Below are positions 31,439 through 39,387 of a DNA stretch of 64,000 nucleotides, one piece after another. Position 1 is the first letter of the stretch; every line of letters starts with the position of its first letter. Origin of the DNA: an uncultured Oscillibacter sp. (lineage in GTDB: Bacteria; Bacillota; Clostridia; Oscillospirales; Oscillospiraceae); assembly GCA_910584995.1 (NCBI GenBank), contig CAJUDW010000003.1, positions 62,001-126,000 on the forward strand, given 5' to 3'. The notes beneath the pieces were generated by a model. That model worked only from the letters and a program-made list of their open reading frames with translations. It did not search any database and was not told the DNA's origin. Both the position numbers and the translations under genes were made by a program.

Positions 31439-31612
31439 GCAGGGATGCTTTTTCGGTAGAATTTCTCTGATACCGTGGCCTTCCAATACCGAACTTTTCC
31501 GGCACCGCGGCCTTCGGCTGGTATGCTTTTTCGATACCGTGACCTCCTGATACCGTGACCTTTCGATACCATGCTCTTCCGCTGGTATGCTCTTCTGTTG
31601 CTATCATGTGGT
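31439..31612. repeat. 16-bp tandem repeat array
   Basis: Eight clear back-to-back 16-base units from 31469 to 31596, consensus close to GATACCGTGNCCTTCC, with diverged units on both sides. Units 1-4 and 5-8 match each other, each block closing with GCTGGTATGC plus TTTTTC or TCTTCT. This shows a second, 64-bp level of duplication. A 16-base period does not keep reading frame, so it is not a protein repeat. Confidence 0.85.
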
Positions 31613-31629
31613 CATACTTTATCCTGTTT

Positions 31630-31980
31630 TTATGCTTTATTCTGTCTTTCAATTTTGATGGACGATACAACCGCATAGGCAACAGCAATGATGACAGAAA
31701 CCCAGAAGGCAACATACATCCATATCCAATCGGCAACAAGATAAACAGCAAATATCAGGAATATGATTCCGATCTGCGCAAATGTGAAACCAGACTGGCG
31801 ATAATAAGATCTTTTACTTTCCTTATCTTTATCCATCTGTTTGCGTTCCTCCTGGGAAGCCCAAATATACGCGTTATTGAAAAGGAACCCCTTTTCTTTA
31901 AACTGAAGATAGCTGATAACAAATGCCCCTATAGCTAATGCCAGAAAGATGATTTCAACCATAATTTGACCAGCACCCAT
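31630..31980 (-). CDS. DUF3784-like small membrane protein
   Basis: A 116-residue protein starting at ATG 31980 (MGAGQIMVEIIFLALAIG), with AGGGG eight bases upstream; longer in-frame starts lack a ribosome site. One helix at the N-terminus, then a conserved-looking soluble segment (FKEKGFLFNNAYIWASQEER) typical of DUF3784 proteins, then two helices at the C-terminus. Function unknown. AT content is higher than in its neighbours, fitting an acquired segment. Confidence 0.7.
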   Translation of the reverse strand: MGAGQIMVEIIFLALAIGAFVISYLQFKEKGFLFNNAYIWASQEERKQMDKDKESKRSYYRQSGFTFAQIGIIFLIFAVYLVADWIWMYVAFWVSVIIAVAYAVVSSIKIERQNKA

Positions 31981-32178
31981 TTGCACATCCCCTATTCCCA
32001 TGGCTAGCCTTGTTTGATCAATTGCGGAATGCCCAGCGGCGGGAGATTTTTTCGCCAATTAAGACAAATTTTTCAGGCGGGCTATCCCGGCAGAAAAATT
32101 TAACGCAGAATAATGGAAAAATATCCGCCGTTTGGGCCTTTTGACATGTTTCAAACAAAGCCTAATTCTTCTCGTTTG

Positions 32179-32207
32179 ATTATACCACATTTTTATGCCT
32201 ATTTCAA
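32179..32207 (-). promoter_or_regulatory. Promoter of the DUF3784-like gene
   Basis: Minus strand: TTGAAA, 17 bases, TATAAT with a TGG extension. The leader to the start codon is about 190 bases and has no obvious ORF. Confidence 0.75.
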
Positions 32208-32210
32208 GGC

Positions 32211-32246
32211 CAGGAACGGGCCGGCTCCGCCTCCGGCCCGTTCCTG
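32211..32246. repeat. 14-bp perfect palindrome
   Basis: CAGGAACGGGCCGG, eight-base loop, exact complement. It sits between the divergent promoters of the DUF3784-like gene and mrr, with no T run on either side. Confidence 0.65.
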
Positions 32247-32389
32247 ATGATGATCAGGCAGATTGGGGCGTTAATGCGCTTTTGCCTGATTTTCTATGAA
32301 GCCGTATATTGATTGGGCGTTTTGGTGAAATCGCTGGAGTTATATCCCAGCAGCACTTAATTTTAAACGGGGCTTTTGGGGGTATTTGC

Positions 32390-32418
32390 TTGAAATAAAA
32401 GGAAATCTGTGATAGGAT
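32390..32418 (+). promoter_or_regulatory. Promoter of mrr
   Basis: TTGAAA, 17 bases, TAGGAT; about 50 bases before the start codon. Confidence 0.6.
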
Positions 32419-32469
32419 AAGTTTCAAGATTAGCTTTTTATGCGGGATTTTGCCGGAGGAGGGAAAAAT

Positions 32470-33384
32470 ATGGCCATTCCAAAATACAATGAAATGTATG
32501 TAGATCTTTTGAACATTCTGGCCGATATGGAAATCCACAAGAGCAGTGAAATTAAAGACATCCTCGCCGCAAAATTCCATGTAACCGATGCCGAACGGGA
32601 GGAAATGCTTCCCAGCGGACGCCAGGCCATTTTTGACAACCGCGTCGGCTGGGCCCGCACCTACCTGAAGAAAGCCGGCCTCATCCAGAGCCCCGCCCGC
32701 GGCGCTTATCAACTGACGCCTGACGGGAAACGCGCCTTGGAGGAAAACCCCTCCGGCATTGACAACCGCTATCTGGAACGCTTTGATTCTTTCCGGCAGT
32801 TCAAGCAGTTCAACGGCGCTCCCGCCCTGCCTGCGGATCCCAGTTCCGGGGAGTCGCCGCAGGACATTTTCGACATCGCTTACCAGCAGATCAACGGGGC
32901 CCTGGCGGATGACATCCTGTCGGAAGTCCTCGGGCAATCGCCCGCGTTTTTTGAGCGTCTTGTTGTGAAACTGCTGGAGCGCATGGGTTACGGCGGCTCC
33001 CTTGCCGGCGCCGGTACGGTTGTGGGACAGAGCGGTGACGAGGGGATCGACGGGATCATCCGGGAGGACAAGCTGGGCTTTGATGTAATTTACATCCAAG
33101 CAAAGCGCTGGGATCGGGACAAAACCGTCGGACGTCCGGAGGTTCAGAAATTTGTAGGGGCCTTGGCCGGGCAGGGAGCCAGCAAAGGCCTGTTTATTAC
33201 AACCGCGCAATTTACCAAAGAGGCCCGTGGATATGCCCAAAAGCAGCACACCACAAAAATCGTCCTGGTAGACGGCCAAATGCTGACAAGATTGATGATT
33301 GAGTACAATTTGGGCGTTTCCACTGAGGCAGTCTACGAGATCAAGCGTCTGGATTCTGACTTTTTCTGCGGCAGCGCGGATTAA
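32470..33384 (+). CDS. mrr: Mrr-type restriction endonuclease
   Basis: A 304-residue protein with the Mrr layout. The N-terminal winged-helix Mrr_N domain (about residues 3-92, YVDLLNILADMEIHKSSEIK, ending QLTPDGKRAL) recognises DNA. The C-terminal nuclease domain has the PD-(D/E)xK signature: Glu162, GIDG with Asp194, and QAK with Gln210 and Lys212. All catalytic residues are present. Mrr enzymes cut methylated DNA and act as type IV restriction. No methyltransferase is adjacent, as expected for that class. ATG 32470 follows GGAGGAGGG. Confidence 0.92.
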   Translation: MAIPKYNEMYVDLLNILADMEIHKSSEIKDILAAKFHVTDAEREEMLPSGRQAIFDNRVGWARTYLKKAGLIQSPARGAYQLTPDGKRALEENPSGIDNRYLERFDSFRQFKQFNGAPALPADPSSGESPQDIFDIAYQQINGALADDILSEVLGQSPAFFERLVVKLLERMGYGGSLAGAGTVVGQSGDEGIDGIIREDKLGFDVIYIQAKRWDRDKTVGRPEVQKFVGALAGQGASKGLFITTAQFTKEARGYAQKQHTTKIVLVDGQMLTRLMIEYNLGVSTEAVYEIKRLDSDFFCGSAD

Positions 33385-33407
33385 AGACATCCATTAGCAT
33401 GGTTAAA

Positions 33408-33437
33408 AGCCCGTCCGCATTTCGATGCGGACGGGCT
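33408..33437 (+). terminator. Hairpin with TTCG loop after mrr
   Basis: A 13-bp perfect stem (AGCCCGTCCGCAT and complement) capped by a stable TTCG tetraloop. No T run after it, though an A run precedes it, so it would work better for leftward transcription from the aldo/keto reductase gene. Confidence 0.6.
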
Positions 33438-33491
33438 GTCGCTCTATTCTCGAAAGTGCCGGAAAGCTTTACCGGCAGCGCTTAACACACT

Positions 33492-34451
33492 TTAAATCTC
33501 CACCCCATCCAGATAACGGGCCAGAGCCCCATCCAGGGCGGCAATCTCCTCCGGTGTCAGGGACCAGCCGAAGGCCGCGGCGTTTTCCTCCACCTTGCCC
33601 CTAGTCTGCGCCCCCACGATACAGGAGGACACAAAGGGCTTCTGTGCAGGCCAATTCAAGGCAATCTGCGCCAGCGGTACATTGCCCCTGTCCGCAGAGA
33701 GGCGATCCATTTCCCCCAGAAGCTTCATAATCTGCGAAAACACCGGTTCCTGGAAGTGCTTGTAAAACCGGCTGCGGCTGTCACTGGGGGCGTAGGCCTT
33801 CTTCTCCCGGATGGCCCCTGTCAAAATGCCGCCGCCGAGAGAACCGTATGTCATGACGCCCATTCCCTGAGCGGCCGCCCACTGCAGCCGGGCCTCATCT
33901 TTCCGGTTCACCAAGGAATACTGGGTCTGGCAGACCTCCAGCGGGCAGTACCGCCCCGCCTCCTCCATCTGCTCCTGGGTGAAATTGGAGACACCCACAT
34001 GCAGGATCTTGCCCTGCCGCTTTAAAATGTTCAGGGCCTCCATGGTCTCCTCCACAGGCGTTTTCCCGTCGGGCCAGTGGATCAGATACAGATCAAGATA
34101 ATCCGTCCTCAGATTCCGCAGTGACGTTTCGCACTGGCGGATAATGGTCTCCCGGGAGCAATCCCGCACGTAGCCGCCGTTGATGAACTCCGTGCCGCAT
34201 TTGGTGGCAATAAACATCTTCTGCCGCACGCCCAACTCCTGCAAAACCTTTCCCACGTACTGCTCCGCTACGCCTGCGTTGTACGCCGGGGCGGTGTCAA
34301 TCAGGTTCACGCCGCACTCCACCGCCGCCCGGATCGCGTCCAGACGGCTCTCCTCAGAATAGTCGTCCCATCCTGCACCGCCAATTCCCCAGGTGCCCAG
34401 GGTCATCTCCGAAACCTTCATGCCGGTTTTTCCAAAAGGCTTATACCGCAT
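33492..34451 (-). CDS. Aldo/keto reductase
   Basis: A 319-residue NAD(P)H-dependent carbonyl reductase with TIM-barrel fold. Catalytic tetrad parts: NLIDTAPAYN (Asp, Tyr), KCGTEF (Lys) and LIHWPD (His). The C-terminal CIVGAQTRGKVEEN is the coenzyme-binding segment. It starts at ATG 34451 (MRYKPFGKTGMKVSEM) with AAGGAGG eight bases upstream; the in-frame upstream stretch is not credible. Its substrate is unknown. It diverges from the LacI-type regulator but is more than 500 bp away. Confidence 0.92.
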   Translation of the reverse strand: MRYKPFGKTGMKVSEMTLGTWGIGGAGWDDYSEESRLDAIRAAVECGVNLIDTAPAYNAGVAEQYVGKVLQELGVRQKMFIATKCGTEFINGGYVRDCSRETIIRQCETSLRNLRTDYLDLYLIHWPDGKTPVEETMEALNILKRQGKILHVGVSNFTQEQMEEAGRYCPLEVCQTQYSLVNRKDEARLQWAAAQGMGVMTYGSLGGGILTGAIREKKAYAPSDSRSRFYKHFQEPVFSQIMKLLGEMDRLSADRGNVPLAQIALNWPAQKPFVSSCIVGAQTRGKVEENAAAFGWSLTPEEIAALDGALARYLDGVEI

Positions 34452-34837
34452 CTTTTGTTCCTCCTTCGCCTTCTTTGGCTGTTGACTTTGAGTTCTCTTT
34501 TCTTCTTCATATATCCGGCATACCCGTCCGCCCGGTTCCAAATCCTTTCCGGCAGGCAAAAAAGATACGCCGTCTTCTTCCATACACTGCGGCCTGCCAG
34601 GACAGCCGCTTCCCGCCGGGCCGCCTACCCGCCACCCGGCCGCCGCCAAACAGCAGTGAAAGGCCTGACTGGGCCTGTTTTTCCGCGCCGCCGCCACACA
34701 ATATGCCTCTTGCCGGAAATTACCGTATCATACGTGGGCGTCCCCTGTCAAGCCCGGAATCCTTCCGGAAATTGCCAAAAACTCCTTACTTTTACCTTTG
34801 TGACAAAAAAAGATCGTTTTTTTAGAGACAATTACTA
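34452..34837. other. Intergenic stretch upstream of the aldo/keto reductase
   Basis: No gene with a ribosome site. A minus-strand TTGACA is present near 34750 without a good -10 at 17 bases. Nothing else recognised. Confidence 0.35.
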
Positions 34838-34866
34838 TTGCAAAATGTGCGGAAAAGATCTATTCT
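34838..34866 (+). promoter_or_regulatory. Promoter of the LacI-type regulator
   Basis: TTGCAA (34838-34843), 17 bases, TATTCT (34861-34866). Confidence 0.6.
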
Positions 34867-34925
34867 ATGATTGTAAAAATGGATAATAGGGCGAACAGGA
34901 TTCGCTTTTTACTTATACACGTTGC

Positions 34926-34937
34926 GTGAACGTTCAC
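34926..34937. promoter_or_regulatory. LacI-family operator
   Basis: GTGAACGTTCAC, a perfect 12-bp palindrome centred on CG, the hallmark of LacI/GalR sites. It lies between promoter and regulator gene, so autoregulation is likely. A looser CGTGA...TCACG pair follows at 34962-34979. Confidence 0.6.
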
Positions 34938-34993
34938 ATTATTTTCATAGCGCTTTGTCCTCGTGATCAAATTTTCACGGAAAGAGGTGCCTT

Positions 34994-36019
34994 ATGACAA
35001 CAATTGAAACCATCGCAAAGCACGCGGGTGTATCCCGCGGGACTGTGGACCGGGTGCTCCACAACCGGGGCCGTGTCAAGGCGGAGACCATGGAGCGGGT
35101 GCAGGCCGCCATGGAGGAATTGCACTATCAGCCCAGCGCCCTAGGCCGCGCCTTCTACATGTCCCGGCAGAACAACAAGATCGGCGTTCTTGTGGCGCTC
35201 CGGGAGCCGGATTTCCAGCGGCAGGTGATGGAAGGCGTGGAGGACGGTATCGCCTACGCCCAGCAGCACGGCATGGAGGTCCTGGTGGAGTACGCGTCGC
35301 CGGAGGATACGGCGGCGTATGTTGCGGCTTTGGACCGCCTGCTGGAGCAGGATCTCCGAGGCCTCTCCCTGCGCGCTATCCAGGCGGAAGAGGTGGACGC
35401 CCGCCTCCGGGATCTGCTGGAGAAGAAGGTGCGCCTGGTAACCTACAACGAGGATCTGGCCTCCGGCCTGCGGGACTGCTACGTAGGGGAAAACGCCCGC
35501 CAGGGCGGCACCTGCGCGGCGTTCCTGACCCGTCAGATTGCGCCGCCCAAGGCCTGCACCCTGATTTTGGGCGTGGCCCGGAACCACCACGACAGCAACG
35601 AGCGGATCCAGGGCTTCACCAACTATTTCCGCCAGCAGCCAGACTGCGGCATGGAACTGCTGCCGGTGGTCTACGGCCGGGGCAATCATGACATGGCCTA
35701 TCAGGTGGTAAAGGAATCCCTGGCCTCCTATCCCCGGATCACCGGCATATTCGTGGCCGGCGCAGGCCTCTCCGGCGCGGCCCACGCAGTGGAGGACGCA
35801 GGCCTCTCCGGGAAAGTCAGGATTGTGGGCTACGACGCCACAGACACCAACATCTCCTATATGAAGAGCGGGACTGTCCAGTTCCTCATCGATCAGGCCC
35901 CCCATTCCCAGGGCTACCGGTCCATTCAGCTGCTGGCGGAAGCCATCTTCCATAATCATCCCATTAAAACCGGTTACTATGATACCGGCATCCAGATCCG
36001 CACCCCCTACAACTGCTGA
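34994..36019 (+). CDS. LacI family transcriptional regulator
   Basis: A 341-residue regulator. The N-terminal helix-turn-helix (TIETIAKHAGVSRGTVDRVLHNRG) is followed by the hinge and a periplasmic-binding-protein-like sensor domain (about residues 60-335) with RIVGYDATDTNISYM and QFLIDQAPHSQGYRSI, typical of sugar-binding sensors. It precedes, in the same direction, a carboxylate transporter and dehydratase genes. The inferred ligand is the transported compound or a product of it. Confidence 0.93.
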   Translation: MTTIETIAKHAGVSRGTVDRVLHNRGRVKAETMERVQAAMEELHYQPSALGRAFYMSRQNNKIGVLVALREPDFQRQVMEGVEDGIAYAQQHGMEVLVEYASPEDTAAYVAALDRLLEQDLRGLSLRAIQAEEVDARLRDLLEKKVRLVTYNEDLASGLRDCYVGENARQGGTCAAFLTRQIAPPKACTLILGVARNHHDSNERIQGFTNYFRQQPDCGMELLPVVYGRGNHDMAYQVVKESLASYPRITGIFVAGAGLSGAAHAVEDAGLSGKVRIVGYDATDTNISYMKSGTVQFLIDQAPHSQGYRSIQLLAEAIFHNHPIKTGYYDTGIQIRTPYNC

Positions 36020-36143
36020 GGGGAATGTATTCCGTATACCGGGGGGGGACAGTTCCCCTTGTATAGCAGCCCGCACCACTGTCATGGAACGCGGGCCATT
36101 CATCCGCGAAGCGGCTAAATTCTGAAGAAAAGGAGGACGGTCT

Positions 36144-36650
36144 ATGAAAAAACTGATTCGAAGCACCAACGATCTCCTGCTGTCAGTCATGATGGGCAGT
36201 GTATCCATCTTCCTGCTGACCAGTAAGAAGATCATCACCGGCGTGGAAAACGGGCTTGGCGGCATGTGGGCCCAGGCCAGTACGTACATCCACCTTCTGG
36301 CTGGGATTTTGCTGGCGCTCTCCGTCTTGCAGCTGATCTACGCCATCAACTTCGGCGGCAAGGGCGAACACAGCAAGCTGCATATTCCCATTTCCCGGGA
36401 AATTATCGTCACGGCGGTATCCCTTGTGCTCTATGCACTGCTGCTGCCGGTTCTGACATTCTTCCCCTGCACCCTGGCGCTGAACATCATCCTCTGCGGC
36501 GTTTTCGCCATGAAGGAAAACCAGGGCGATCCGGAACTGAACGGCAAACTCCCCAAGAAACAGGTCATCGCCGTGATCATCTATTCCATCGTGCTGACAA
36601 TCGTTTTGTGGGTGCTGTTTACCCAGATCCTGAAGTGCGTCCTTCCCTGA
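36144..36650 (+). CDS. tctB: Tripartite tricarboxylate transporter, small membrane subunit TctB
   Basis: A 168-residue protein with four hydrophobic segments (about residues 12-30, 47-68, 86-119 and 140-162), as in TctB. It works with TctA as the membrane channel and with the TctC binding protein. AAGGAGG precedes ATG 36144. It lies 124 bp after the regulator and 49 bp before tctC. In most known operons the order is C-B-A; here it is B-C-A. Confidence 0.88.
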   Translation: MKKLIRSTNDLLLSVMMGSVSIFLLTSKKIITGVENGLGGMWAQASTYIHLLAGILLALSVLQLIYAINFGGKGEHSKLHIPISREIIVTAVSLVLYALLLPVLTFFPCTLALNIILCGVFAMKENQGDPELNGKLPKKQVIAVIIYSIVLTIVLWVLFTQILKCVLP

Positions 36651-36699
36651 TAACGGGTTTGGATAATCAAAAAACTGTAACAAGAAAAGGAGAACACAC

Positions 36700-37716
36700 A
36701 TGAAAAAGGCAATGTCTCTGGTTCTGGCCGTTCTGATGCTTTGCGGCCTCCTGAGCGGCTGCGGCGGCAACTCCGGCAACTCCAACTCCGGCTCCGGCAA
36801 TTCCGGCAGTTCCGGTGCGGATGGCTATCCCAAGAAAGACGTTCAGATTATCATCCCCTACGCTCCCGGCGGCGGCTCCGACAACCTGGTCCGCGGCACC
36901 ATGCAGTATCTGGAACTGGGCGCCAACGCGGTGCCCATCAACGTGGAAGGCGCTTCCGGCTATATCGGCGCGCTCCAGGGCTTCAACAGTTCCAACGACG
37001 GCTACACCATCATGACCCATAACGAGATGGACCTCATCTCCTATTCTATGAGCGGCCAGGCCGAAGTGGACCTCTACAAGGATCTGGAGTACATCTGCGA
37101 CGTGGTGACCGACTACAACCTCCTCTGCACCAACCCCGACAGCGGCTGGACCACTGTCCAGGAGGCCATTGACTACATCAACGCCAATCCCGGCACCGTA
37201 ACCGTGGGCTGCACCGGCTCCAACAACGTCAACTACGGCACTACCATGGAACTTCTGAAGGCCATGGGCGTGTACGATAAGGTTACCATCGTTCCCTATG
37301 ACGGCGGCGCCGCCAGCGAGACCGCCCTCCAGGGCAACCACATTCAGCTGGAGGTCAACTCCCTGGCCGATACCGCTTCCTACATTGCCGCCGGCACCAA
37401 CATCCCCCTGCTGGTGTGCAACGAGGAGCGCATCGACGCGTATCCCGACCTGCCCTGCACCGTGGAAAACGGCTTTAACGTGACCTACGGCAAACCCCGC
37501 GGCTTCTTCGCTCCCAAGGGCACCGACGCCGCTGTCCTCTCCTACATCTCTGGGAAGATGAAGGAAGTCTGCGACAAGCCCGAATTCGTGGAAGCCATGG
37601 CGAACCTGGGCTTCACCGTGGCCTATGTGGACGGCCCCGCCGCCAAGGAACGCACCCTGGCCTGGGCGGAGAGCCTGACTCCCGTCTTTGAGGAGATGGC
37701 CAGCATCGGCGGTTAA
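36700..37716 (+). CDS. tctC: Tripartite tricarboxylate transporter substrate-binding lipoprotein TctC
   Basis: A 338-residue secreted binding protein of the Bug family. Lipoprotein signal with lipobox LLSGC (Cys21), then a Gly/Ser/Asn-rich linker, then YPKKDVQIIIPYAPGGGSDNLVR, the family carboxylate-site segment, and VEGASGYIGALQGF. Bug proteins bind carboxylates (citrate, tartrate, amino acids, sugar acids); ligand specificity is not readable here. Confidence 0.93.
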   Translation: MKKAMSLVLAVLMLCGLLSGCGGNSGNSNSGSGNSGSSGADGYPKKDVQIIIPYAPGGGSDNLVRGTMQYLELGANAVPINVEGASGYIGALQGFNSSNDGYTIMTHNEMDLISYSMSGQAEVDLYKDLEYICDVVTDYNLLCTNPDSGWTTVQEAIDYINANPGTVTVGCTGSNNVNYGTTMELLKAMGVYDKVTIVPYDGGAASETALQGNHIQLEVNSLADTASYIAAGTNIPLLVCNEERIDAYPDLPCTVENGFNVTYGKPRGFFAPKGTDAAVLSYISGKMKEVCDKPEFVEAMANLGFTVAYVDGPAAKERTLAWAESLTPVFEEMASIGG

Positions 37717-37783
37717 CCAATCCCCGGTTTTCAGCCGTCTATTTTGACCTGCGCTGTGCAGGCAGGAAAGGGAGGGATGACGC

Positions 37784-39274
37784 TTGTCAACCATCATTCT
37801 CGGTTTCCAATATGTGTTCAGTGACCCGATCTGTATCGCGCTGATGCTCTTGGGCGTGTTCGTCGGCATCATCTTCGGCAGCATCCCCGGCCTCACCGCG
37901 ACCCTCGGCGTCACCCTGTTTATCCCGTTTACCTACACCATGTCCCCCGTGCAGGGCCTGACCATGCTGATTGCCGTCTACGTAGGCGGCATCAGCGGCG
38001 GCCTGATCACCGCAACCCTCATCAACATCCCCGGCACCCCCTCCTCCATCTATACCTGCTTTGACGGGTATCCTATGACGAAGAAGGGGAAACCGGCAGA
38101 GGCTCTGGCAATCGGCGTGTTCTGCTCCCTCATCGGCGGCTGCGTGTCCGCCTTCGCGCTGATGGCCATTGCCCCGCAGCTGGCCAAGATCTCCTTGAGT
38201 TTCGGCAGCTGGGAGTACTTTGCCGTGGCCCTGATGGGCCTCTCCGTGGTGGTCGCCATGTGCTCCAAGTCCATGATCAAGGGCCTTATCGGCGCCCTGT
38301 TCGGGCTGGTCATCGGCGGTATCGGCATTGACGCCATCAGCGGCGTCTCCCGCCTCACCTTCGGCTTCTGGCAGCTTCAGGGCGGCATCTCCTCCACTGC
38401 GCTGATGATGGGCCTCTTCGCCATCACCGAGGTCTTCAACCAGTCTTTGGAACTGGATAAACCCCGGCCCAAGATCGAGTTTAAGAAAACCACCCTGATC
38501 CCGCCCCTGCGGGAAATGAAATCCTGCTGGAAAGCTATCGGCATCGGCTGTGTCATCGGAACCGGCATCGGCATCCTGCCCGGTATCGGCCAGAACGCGT
38601 CTACCCTGATCTCCTACAACCTGGCCCGTACCGTGTCGAAAACGCCGGAAGAATTCGGCCACGGCTGCCCGGAGGGCATCTGCGCCTCCGAGACCTCCAA
38701 CAACGCCACCAACGGCGGTGCGCTGATCCCCCTGGTCTGCCTGGGCATCCCCGGGGACCTGACCACCTCCGCCTTGATCGGCGGCCTGATGATCCATGGC
38801 CTTCAGCCGGGCCCGCTGCTGTATAACGAGCACCCGGAACTGGTAGGCGGCATTATGTGCTCCTACTTCCTGGCCAATGTGGTCATGTACATTATGGAAC
38901 TGGGACTGATGAAGGCTTTCGTCCGTATGGTGAATGTAAAGCTCTCCTATTTGTTCCCGGCCATTGTCTCCTGCTGTGTGCTGGGTGTTTACACCCTGAA
39001 CAACCGCATGTTTGACGTGTGGGTGATGATTGTCTTCGGCTTCCTGGGCTACCTGCTCATCAGCCTGGGCATTGACATGGCCCCCGTCATCCTGGGCTTC
39101 ATCCTGGGGCCCCTGATTGAGAAATACATGCGCATGGCCCTCATTTCCTCCAACGGCAGTTGGGGCGATATGCTGGGCCGTCCCGTGGCGGTGTTCTTTG
39201 TCATTGTCGCGGCACTGTTTGTGGTTGTTCCCCTGGTGCGCAAGCTGATGGAGACGACGAAAAAAGCGAAATAA
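37784..39274 (+). CDS. tctA: Tripartite tricarboxylate transporter, large membrane subunit TctA
   Basis: A 496-residue membrane protein with about eleven or twelve helices. The signature GSIPGLTATLGVTLFIPFTY near residue 30 and its second copy around residue 265 (GILPGIGQNASTLISYNLAR) are typical of TctA. The start is TTG at 37784, seven bases after GGGAGGG. An ATG a few bases earlier is out of frame. Rare start codons may keep the amount low. Confidence 0.94.
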   Translation: MSTIILGFQYVFSDPICIALMLLGVFVGIIFGSIPGLTATLGVTLFIPFTYTMSPVQGLTMLIAVYVGGISGGLITATLINIPGTPSSIYTCFDGYPMTKKGKPAEALAIGVFCSLIGGCVSAFALMAIAPQLAKISLSFGSWEYFAVALMGLSVVVAMCSKSMIKGLIGALFGLVIGGIGIDAISGVSRLTFGFWQLQGGISSTALMMGLFAITEVFNQSLELDKPRPKIEFKKTTLIPPLREMKSCWKAIGIGCVIGTGIGILPGIGQNASTLISYNLARTVSKTPEEFGHGCPEGICASETSNNATNGGALIPLVCLGIPGDLTTSALIGGLMIHGLQPGPLLYNEHPELVGGIMCSYFLANVVMYIMELGLMKAFVRMVNVKLSYLFPAIVSCCVLGVYTLNNRMFDVWVMIVFGFLGYLLISLGIDMAPVILGFILGPLIEKYMRMALISSNGSWGDMLGRPVAVFFVIVAALFVVVPLVRKLMETTKKAK

Positions 39275-39305
39275 AGCCCCGTTCGGGCTGCTGTTCGCAA
39301 CCATA

Positions 39306-39370
39306 GGCAGGCAGCCGGGAGCGCCGTTGTGGAACTATGTTACCGCCTCCCCGCTGCCTGCCTTTTCTTT
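39306..39370 (+). terminator. Terminator after tctBCA
   Basis: Stem GGCAGGCAGC/GCTGCCTGCC, with further imperfect pairing inside a 37-base loop, followed by TTTTCTTT. Because genes in the same direction continue 18 bases later, this may be a partial terminator within one transcription unit. Confidence 0.7.
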
Positions 39371-39387
39371 ACACAGAGGTTTCAACG

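Noticed and set aside
31439..31612. CRISPR array
   Set aside because: The 16-base units are directly adjoining with no unique spacers, are too short, and no cas genes are present.
31068..31751. 227-codon minus-strand frame through the repeat region
   Set aside because: It crosses the 16-bp repeats, whose period is not a multiple of three, plus the tRNA and palindromes. No ribosome site.
31028..33437. Integrative element inserted at tRNA-Ser
   Set aside because: No integrase, no duplicated tRNA end and no transfer genes were seen, so only a variable island is claimed.
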